This document shows positions 56,627-64,000 of a DNA stretch of 64,000 bases, in pieces. Location of the stretch: the NCBI GenBank assembly GCA_947623455.1, contig OX392545.1:27417001-27481000 (forward strand), written 5' to 3'. The position numbers and the translations under genes were made by a program. The notes beneath the pieces were generated by a model. That model made no database searches and was not told where the DNA came from. It saw nothing but the letters and a program-made list of their open reading frames with translations. The stretch's first letter is position 1. Every line of letters starts with the position of its first letter. This DNA comes from Mimachlamys varia. Taxonomy: Eukaryota; Mollusca; Bivalvia; Pectinida; Pectinidae.

Positions 56627-58821
56627 CTTTTTGCTGGTCTATATCAGACACTGATAGTTGTTTATCATTTGTTGCTGAGGGAATGTCCTGCCAATTTACA
56701 GATGCACATGGTCCTATAAATATAAAAATTAGCATGTGTTACGAATCCAACAAATTAATTTTAAATTATATAAATTATTTATAAAGCACCATACTCATAC
56801 ACTTAGGATACTAATTAGATAAAATTTGATAGAATGCATATTTAATTCCGGTCTTGTTTTCAAACTTTTCCTGGGTCTTATTGATAAATGATGAGACATA
56901 AGCTTTTAAAAGGCTGTTATTGTTATCATGTCTCACCTTCCTTTAGTTGATTGACTGGGTTGTCTGAAGGAGTGTCCTTCTTCATGTTTTTTTTCGTATT
57001 TGATATAGAAGTGGTATTTGAAGAAGCTAAAAGATCAGAAAATGAAATATTGTAAAGGTGAACAAAATACTCCAAATTTATATAATTAATCAGAAATATC
57101 TAGGAATTGTATGCGCATCAATTAATATAATTAAGCATTTTATTATGACGATAAATTATTATGCTACTGTCATTTCCAGAAAGATTAAATACAAAACAAA
57201 CACACGTGTCATGTCCTATTGAATTGTCTATTAATTCTATTTTATAGTAATGTAAATTGATACCTTGTTTTTTCTTCAAGTTTTTGTTGGTTGCAGTTTC
57301 TGGGTTGATGTTACCCCTTTTCCTCTTGGTCCTTTCGCAAACTAAAACACATATGCAAGTTAACTTTATACAACATATACCTACTGGTATATTTCAAAAG
57401 ATAAATATCTTTACTTAGTCATATTTAATTTTGAAAGTATACATTAATATCTGGTAATTTCGTTAAGAGTGGTAATGGAGAATGGTTTTATCATTTGCCA
57501 TAAACCAACCACAATCAAATAATTTACAAGAAAAGTGAAACTTTTTAGTTAATTCAGGTTTCATAATCAAAAGTATTGATAATATGCATATATTCAAATG
57601 AATAATATTAACTAGTTTATAATTCTATGTATAAAAATGTGGTGATACATAAAGACACCCACTTAAAAAAATATAATAATAATACTGTATATGTATACAT
57701 GTACTATGTCAGTAATATCCTAAAAGTAAATATATAAGGGAATGAAAGCAAAGACCCAATCCGTTTAAAGCAGAATTGAAATGCAACTACATGTATATCA
57801 AGAAAACACCAATTTAGCAGCGATTAGTAAGACTAGGTAAGTATGAAGACAACAATGGATATGAATATCAATGTCCTACTTTATCAGGTCATTTTTGTTA
57901 CACATCAGTAAGGTATCAACCTTGAGAACTGGCAATGATTATTACAGCATTTCCGTTGAGGGTAGCATATAATGTAATGAATATCAGTAGCATTTATAGC
58001 ACTTGTTCCTAAGTGTAGCTTCGTCTGTGTAATAAAAGGGCTCAATAAGAAACATAAAACAAAGATATATTTATATTATTATCTAACTAATTATTGTCAT
58101 AAGAATTAAGATTGGCAATATAGGTTATTATAGATAACATACATGTAGCTATATAAATACATAGGTTGCCAGCAGAGCAGTCCTCATTAAACACAAGAAG
58201 CACATACAATAATAATACTATATAAAATGGTAATAAGCTGTGCAATACACCGCAAGAAGAAAAGGTTCAAAAGCCCAAACATTTGGAGATCAATTTTAAT
58301 CAATTTTGAGATCGAGTTGTTGGCAACACTAGAAACACAACAAGATACACAATAAATACTGATAAAGTCGTCTGGTAGATATGTGACAGTGCAATATATA
58401 GACAGATACTTGTGGGTTATGATAAAAAGGCATAATGACAAATGAATGTCAATATTAAAAAATATTACACTACCTTTTCAGATAACTGTAATAAAACAAT
58501 ATGAGTCAAAATAATGCAAGGTTCAACTGAAATTATTTAAGTTCACAAGATGAATAATTTAAATACTCTCAGTATTTTAAATTAGAATTATCTGTCAACA
58601 ATAAAGTGTTATCAATGAAACACTGAATTGAGAAATTCATAAAGAAATACAAATATCTTCATAACAACTTCAAGATTTGCGATGAAAATTATATTCAAAC
58701 ACTGTTTATAATTTTGATGGATATTAAAAAAAAAATTGTAATGATCCGAAGAAGTATCAGCATTTCTTACCTTCCAGTTTATCCACATTCTCTTCCAACT
58801 TTACACCATAGATGTTCTTAT
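56627..58821 (-). CDS. Linker exons of the MULE gene
   Basis: Four short exons (58,771-58,821; 57,264-57,341; 56,937-57,026; 56,627-56,713), all phase 1 at both ends. They encode a Lys-, Asn- and Ser-rich linker (ERTKRKRGNINPETATNKN, then SNTKKNMKKDTPSDNP) between the SWIM region and the protease. Being symmetric, each could be skipped without loss of frame. No domain was recognised; basic runs may act in nuclear import. The introns hold no other gene. Confidence 0.65.
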
Positions 58822-59110
58822 CTGAAGAAAAAAAGGATGTATATATCTGTAAGGTCATAATTAACGTACAATTCCATATGAATTCTTCTCCACTGATATA
58901 GATCATTAGTTTCAATGTGTGTTACAGGACCGTAACAACTTTTGCTAAAAACTCCATTTCTTAAGTAGTTTCAATTAATACTATTATTTCACATTTCATT
59001 TCCAATGGCCTCAATAGAGTCATAGTGTTATTACATATTGCAAATAGTGTCTTTCGGTAGCTTATGTATTTCTTTATGCTCAATAAGAGTTAGCAATTTC
59101 AGTGGTTTAC

Positions 59111-60059
59111 CTGTCTCCTGGTTAAAGTTTTTCTTTTTCTTGATGGGTTTTCTTTTCCCTCTTTTCGGAAGCTGGCGAACAGATTTCTTCTCCATCGTCT
59201 GCTTGGCTGTAACTCCTTGATGGAGGGGGAGGTTGTCCTCAAAATCTATGTTTTGTTTTAAAGTAGCGATGGCATTGACGATTTTATGGTTGACCTCTTG
59301 TAAAACGTTCGGACTTGTTGCCAAATAAGTTAAATCATCAAGAACTTTTAAATTTTCTTTTACCAAGTTCCTTTGCCTAATAACCTCCTTTGTATCATCA
59401 TTGGCCACTTCTTCTTCGGACACAGAAATAATGTCTAGATCTGGTAAACTTTTCGAAAGCACTTCTTCATTTTCAGGTTTTGCAAGAACCCCAACACTAA
59501 GAAATTGTTCATCTAAACACATGTATGGACTTGACCTATACATTGAAGACATATCATTCCAACTATAGTTTGTATGTTGGAAAATTGCAAACATGTGTTT
59601 ACATGGCAAAAATGTCCGAGCAAAATCAAGACAAGTGCAAGATGGAGCACGGCTTTCAGCGCCTAAATCCACAGAGTACATTTCATTGGGCCCTGACTGA
59701 CTCCTAACTAGACACACACCAGATCCCAAGTCATCAACATCATCTAGGGTGAAGTCCCTAGCAGAGGCATATCTCAGTAAACAATGACGAACTACATTTC
59801 TAGGCATGTTATGCAGGAAGTGAGGCACAGATTCGTTGTATTTTTTGTACTGGCTGCTATACTGGTAGTTGAGGTAACGGTAAGTTTTCACAAGATCTGG
59901 AACAAATTCCTGAACTATGATTTCCATAAGGGATGTCAATGACCCTGAAGAATGCAACTTTGTTTAGGACGTTTTCAGGGAATTGTTGAGGGCCTCTACC
60001 CCGTTGTTGGTTGTTACACCAACATGGAATCCTTCCTGTGAAAATGCTCGACACCAGCG
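59111..60059 (-). pseudogene. MULE exon with SWIM finger, one in-frame stop
   Basis: The exon starts RWCRAFSQEGFHVGVTTNNG and EALNNSLKTS, the third conserved acidic block of MULE transposases (TNNGVEALN). TAA at 59,964-59,966 then interrupts the frame, which continues with SLTSLMEIIVQEFVPDLVKT. Downstream is a SWIM zinc finger, Cys-x-Cys-x(n)-Cys-x-His, in SCTCLDFARTFLPCKHMFAI. The C-terminal part is basic (KRGKRKPIKKKKNF) and ends at the donor GTAAAC. SWIM fingers are usual partners of MULE transposases. Confidence 0.85.
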
Positions 60060-60280
60060 CTACAATTGATAAATCAAAAAGATAAACTCTTGAACAATAG
60101 AATTTCTAATTCATTCACATACATGTACTTAAATAAATCTATTCAATTACGATTTGTGCCCACCCTTCTCTAAAAAAAACCAACAATAATAGAGACCCAT
60201 ATTATGAGGGCTAAATGATCACACGAGTTCAAATATTTAGATCTTAAAAGCGGTAAAGATCTTTATTTCAACTTTGTAGG

Positions 60281-60835
60281 GCTTTCTCCCAAACATATGT
60301 ATGAGTAGCCTGGCCCTTATGCTTAATGAGAAGAAGTCTTTTGAGTGAAAATCTTACAAATGCACATATTGTGTATGACAAGTGATACCTTCAGGTCATT
60401 ATGACCCTATACATGATTAGATGAACTAACATGCTGTCATCCCATGTTGATAATGTAAACAAAATTAGAATGAATTCCAATAGAAATCAAACAAATGATA
60501 GTCAAAATTTGCCATTTCCTATTTAACTTTACCCTTTCGCCAGGGGCGAAACTGAGACTCCAGGGTCATAAATTTCAAAATTTTGGTAAAACACCTTAAC
60601 TCACATTTATGAAGAGTATTTGATTCTACCCTTCAGATATGGAGAAAAAGTTTCTTAAAATTGCAGTCCATTTGACCCTTTTTGACCCCACTTCTTAGGA
60701 CTAGGGTGGTTGGGACAACAAAAATATCAATTGTGGTTGATCTTTGGCCGTGAAAGCTTAATTCCTGCCAAATTTAATTAACAAAATTTGATAAGAATAC
60801 ATGTAGGTCACTTGGGATTCAGAGACTTTGTTTCA
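60281..60835 (-). repeat. Decayed family 2 Helitron-like core in an intron
   Basis: Reverse-strand words ATGACCCTATACATG, CTGTCATCCCATGTTGATAA, AACTTTACCCTTTCGCCAGG and GAAGAGTATTTGATTCTACC match the family 2 core at 35,518-36,981. No terminus is preserved. Confidence 0.7.
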
Positions 60836-60856
60836 GGTGAAGTAATAAAAACTGAC

Positions 60857-61089
60857 CTCTGGGATGTTTAGCCACCGATTCAGGAGGTATCTTTGCACCT
60901 TAATGTTGCTTCGGAAGAGATTGGAATTTTTCAATTCATCCACGGCAGCTTGATAGGACTCTTGATTTCTAGCACTGGCAATTTTACGCATGAAAGCCAA
61001 AAATGTTTCTCCATCATCTACTGCAAGATTGTTCTTGTCCTCTGCAAATGAATAATTACGGATGTTTATTAACATGTTTTGAGTAAAAG
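60857..61089 (-). CDS. MULE transposase middle exon
   Basis: It encodes a helical region (FTQNMLINIRNYSFAEDKNN to DGETFLAFMRKIASARNQES, then YLLNRWLNIPE) that lies between the CxxH motif and the TNNG block in MULE transposases. The donor GTCAGT is good; the acceptor (GCTTGAAG) is weaker but gives the right phase. Confidence 0.7.
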
Positions 61090-61272
61090 CTTCAAGCATA
61101 TCCAGTAAAAGAAAATAACAGTGGTATTATTAGGCGCCCCCATTTCGGAGATACAGTACATTGGCCCCTAGGATGTACAGTCAATAAAAGTAAATTTTCA
61201 TGATTTCTATGAAAAGGTAAAACTAAAACAAATAACATAATTATTATTCAAAGACAGTGATATCAAACTTAC

Positions 61273-62251
61273 TCTGTCGTGTCCATCGTATCCATGCTTG
61301 TTCTACATGGAAGTAACAAAGATACTTCGACGCTTTGGGGAAGACCAACTGGATTGCCTGGTATTCGTGTCTGAATAATCCATCATAAAATAAGATGGGG
61401 ACCATTGTGGATTCCAAATTTTGACTATCTCCAGAGCTTCAGATATATTTGCTGTAGTTTCTGACTCCACTATGAACTCAGCAATCGGAACATAGGCAAC
61501 ATTGGTTCTTATAACCAATAGAAATAATGGCAGTGCATACTTTGACGTTTTGTACGTAGCATCGATAAGAACCAAGTCCCCATACTTTTCCAACAGCATG
61601 CGCTGTTCTTTAGTTTGGTGCACCCACAAAAAACTGGTGTTGTCTTTTTCATCATCTTCCTCATTTTCATCATCTTCATCATTTTCATCATCTTCGTCCT
61701 CGTCATCTTCTGGTAGAAAGACCTTTTCAGCTTTCTTTATGCGAGCACCTCCAACAGTCTCACCAGTCGATTTGCGTAAGAAGAAGCTGTCATCTTGTTG
61801 GTGTTCCTTCCACTGATGTATCTTGTTCTCAAGATTTTCCTGATCAAGCCCCGAATATTGGCCGGCAACAAGAGCTCGGTGTACAGCATTCCGAATGTCA
61901 CGGCTTGTTGGATAATACGACCGGTCATGCGTTGAAGGCTTGATTTCGATACTTTCCTTTGCCAATTCCTTCTCCACAAAGTTTTTTAAAACTTTCTTGA
62001 TATAAGGAACCGATGTGATTCCCATCCTTACATTTGATACAATTTCCTCCCGAAGTTTAGCATGCATTCTGTTGGAAAACGCACTTTCCACAGTTATCTG
62101 ATGGTTCACATGACTATCCTGCATCGGCAACTGCACAAATACAATGTTTTTTGTCTGTACACTTCCTTTTGCCATATCCTGAGTCAGTAAATCCAATTGG
62201 TACTGCCTTTTCTTCCTTCCAGCATCGGGTGAAACACTGTATTCCTCATAT
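61273..62251 (-). pseudogene. MULE transposase catalytic exon, frameshifted
   Basis: The exon follows the acceptor ATTTTTAG. An N-terminal helical region (VESAFSNRMHAKLREEIVSN, then DIRNAVHRALVAGQYSGLDQ) is followed by a long Asp/Glu run at about residues 155-180. The catalytic core then starts: GDLVLIDATYKTSKYALPLF carries the first Asp, and SPSYFMMDYSD the second. One base is lost near 61,368, after which the expected sequence resumes in another frame with KYLCYFHVEQAWIRWTRQ, the conserved Cys-x2-His region. The donor is GTAAGT at 61,272. Confidence 0.85.
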
Positions 62252-62934
62252 CTAAAAATTTAATGGAAACGAAAAAGACTAATCAATTTTAAGTTCATAT
62301 GGCCTAACAGGATGACCTATATAGTCAACATACATCATTCGTCATCGTCTATGTAAACCTTTCACTGAAACAACTTCATCTCAACAAACAGAAGGCCTCG
62401 GTTATTGAGATTTGGCGTGGTACACATGCTTAGATGAAACCCTAAGGAATATTGAAAAATCTCTGAATTGTTTCAGATATGTACATCTATAAATTGGGAA
62501 GGAATGAAAAACACAATCCAAACTTAAATTGAATAAATATACAGTATTCCAACTTTCTTTTGCATGCGGATTACTGTAGTAAATGCAATCAAAACAATTT
62601 GTGAAAGTTAGTATATGAATGACTCACTTGGTTACGCCTAGAACACTTTAACTTATATTTGCAGTATTTCAATGATAAGCCAATCAACAAGCTTTTGAAT
62701 AATCGTGATCGATTTAAACATTGCTGCATAATCAATGCTGTACACTTGGAAGGTAATTATTAAACCAATGTGTATCTTCATTTAAAACATCACAGTCATT
62801 GTAAACAAGGCGTTAAAATTTGTTCTATGAATGGGTCAATATTTTTTTTCAATAATTTAATATCTGCAAGTTGGTTCACAGTATATAGTTTCATAGTTAA
62901 TAATCTTAACAATCCTACAATACATGTACATTAC

Positions 62935-63035
62935 CTGGATATGTAACGGATAATCAGTCTTGCTGTGCATCCAACTTTGCGTGTGTCCTGTACCAGAAAT
63001 CGCTTCCGTCTGGTATAGTGATGATCTTCGTTGCC
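62935..63035 (-). CDS. First visible exon: end of a zinc-type DNA-binding domain
   Basis: Bounded by an acceptor (GATTATAG) and a donor (GTAATG), it reads YTRRKRFLVQDTRKVGCTAR and LIIRYIS. This resembles the second half of the small zinc domains found at the N-terminus of MULE-type transposases and related regulators, where a Gly-Cys-x-Ala motif follows a basic stretch. A TAG precedes it in frame, so upstream exons must exist beyond 63,045, in or past the satellite array. Confidence 0.6.
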
Positions 63036-63101
63036 CTATAATCATACAATAATATCATATTAAAAAAAACTAAAAACAAACAATAACATACACAAAATGT
63101 A

Positions 63102-64000
63102 GGACAGGAATCTCATGTCACCTTACTAAATGTGAAAAAACTACAGTAAAGTGACAAGGAAAACCTTTTATTATGACAGGAATCTGAAGTCACCTTACTA
63201 TAAATGATAAAACATAGTACAGTGACATGGAAAACCTTGTATTATGACAGGAATCTCATGTCACCTTACTATACATGTTATATTATAGTATAGTGACATG
63301 GAAAACCTTGTATTATGACAGGAATCTCATGTCACCTTACTATACATGTTATATTATAGTACAGTGACATGAAAACCTTGTATTATGACAGGAATCTGAA
63401 GTCACCTTATTATAAATGATAAAACATAGTATAGTGACATGGAAAACCTTTTATTATGACATGAATCTCATGTCATCTTACTATACATGTTATATTATAG
63501 TATAGTGACATGGAAAACCTTGTATTATGACAGGAATCTGAAGTCACCTTACTATAAATGATAAAACATAGTATAGTGACATGGAAAACCTTGTATTATG
63601 ACAGGAATCTGATGTCACCTTACTATACATGTTATATTATAGTGACATGGAAACCCTTTTATTATGACAGGAATCTCATGTCATCTTACTATACATGTTA
63701 TATTATAGTATAGTGACATGGAAAACCTTGTATTATGACAAGAATCTGAAGTCACCTTACTAAAAATGATAAAACATAGTATAGTGACATGGAAAACCTT
63801 GTATTATGACAGGAATCTCATGTCACCTTACTATACATGTTATATTATAGTACAGTGACATGGAAAACCTTGTATTATGACAGGAATCTCATGTCACCTT
63901 ACTATACATGTTATATTATAGTACAGTGACATGGAAAACCTTGTATTATGACAGGAATCTCATGTCACCTTACTATAAATGATAAAACATAGTATAGTGA
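63102..64000 (-). repeat. 71 bp palindromic satellite, right array (open end)
   Basis: About 12-13 units of the satellite at 47,766-50,010 in reverse complement (GACAGGAATCTCATGTCACC, TTACTATACATGTTATATTA). Two subtypes mix: one with CATGTTATATTATAG and one with AATGATAAAACATAG. The array runs off the window end, so its full length is unknown. Confidence 0.92.

Larger units (their letters stand above)
51043..63035 (-). pseudogene. MULE transposase-SWIM-ULP1-PHD gene, at least 16 exons
   Basis: Sixteen exons with GT-AG borders and matching phases join on the minus strand: 62,935-63,035; 61,273-62,251; 60,857-61,089; 59,111-60,059; 58,771-58,821; 57,264-57,341; 56,937-57,026; 56,627-56,713; 55,680-55,807; 55,167-55,292; 54,777-54,845; 54,500-54,588; 53,869-53,986; 53,307-53,409; 53,085-53,146; 51,043-51,156. 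The product would be a Mutator-type transposase followed by a SWIM finger, a basic linker, a C48-type cysteine protease and a PHD finger. The first visible exon opens at an acceptor, so more exons lie upstream. A one-base deletion (~61,368) and a TAA (59,964-59,966) disable the transposase unless they are sequence errors. Inverted satellites flank the gene. Confidence 0.82.

Noticed and set aside
61502..61816. Plus-strand Ser-rich ORF
   Set aside because: It is the antisense of the Asp/Glu run in the MULE catalytic exon.

Overview
The window is AT-rich eukaryotic DNA, most likely from a marine mollusc and probably a bivalve. The reasons are split genes with GT-AG introns, a tRNA-derived SINE, many short inverted-repeat (MITE) elements, and several repeat families that start with a hairpin, run into CGTC microsatellite sequence and carry about 145-310 bp tandem cores. 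No single-copy housekeeping gene was recognised. Almost everything readable is mobile or derived from mobile elements.

Left part (1-14,960): a decayed tyrosine-recombinase-retrotransposon gag-like gene, a THAP zinc-finger first exon, a broken exon with a HYTFDFAQ-type motif, the 3' end of a BEN-domain gene (two exons with matching splice phases), several MITEs, and the first copy of a Helitron-like repeat (family 1). Part of the BEN region is duplicated at 38.7-45.3 kb. Comparing the copies gives empty sites that prove two MITE insertions.

Centre (14,969-22,783): a nearly complete Ngaro-type tyrosine-recombinase retrotransposon on the minus strand. It has gag, RT-RNase H, an apparently intact tyrosine recombinase, an SGNH hydrolase, and the split direct repeats A1-ORFs-B1-A2-B2. 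Two in-frame stops break the RT-RNase H frame, and a TA-flanked MITE sits in its leader.

22.8-43.3 kb: a SINE, fold-back elements, a damaged hAT-like transposon interrupted by a Helitron-like element, and families 1-4 of Helitron-like repeats. The largest (39,869-43,248) has about 20 copies of a 145 bp unit.

Right part (43.3-64 kb): MITE-rich DNA, then a 71 bp palindromic satellite in one orientation (47.8-50.0 kb), a minus-strand gene of at least 16 exons, and the same satellite in the opposite orientation from 63.1 kb to the window end. The gene joins a MULE transposase, a SWIM finger, an ULP1/SENP-like protease and a C-terminal PHD finger. The layout suggests a large Mutator/Foldback-type element with satellite-built inverted ends. 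A later hAT-type insertion lies exactly on the splice donor inside the PHD finger yet leaves a usable donor. Two lesions lie in the transposase half, while the protease and PHD exons stay open and in phase.
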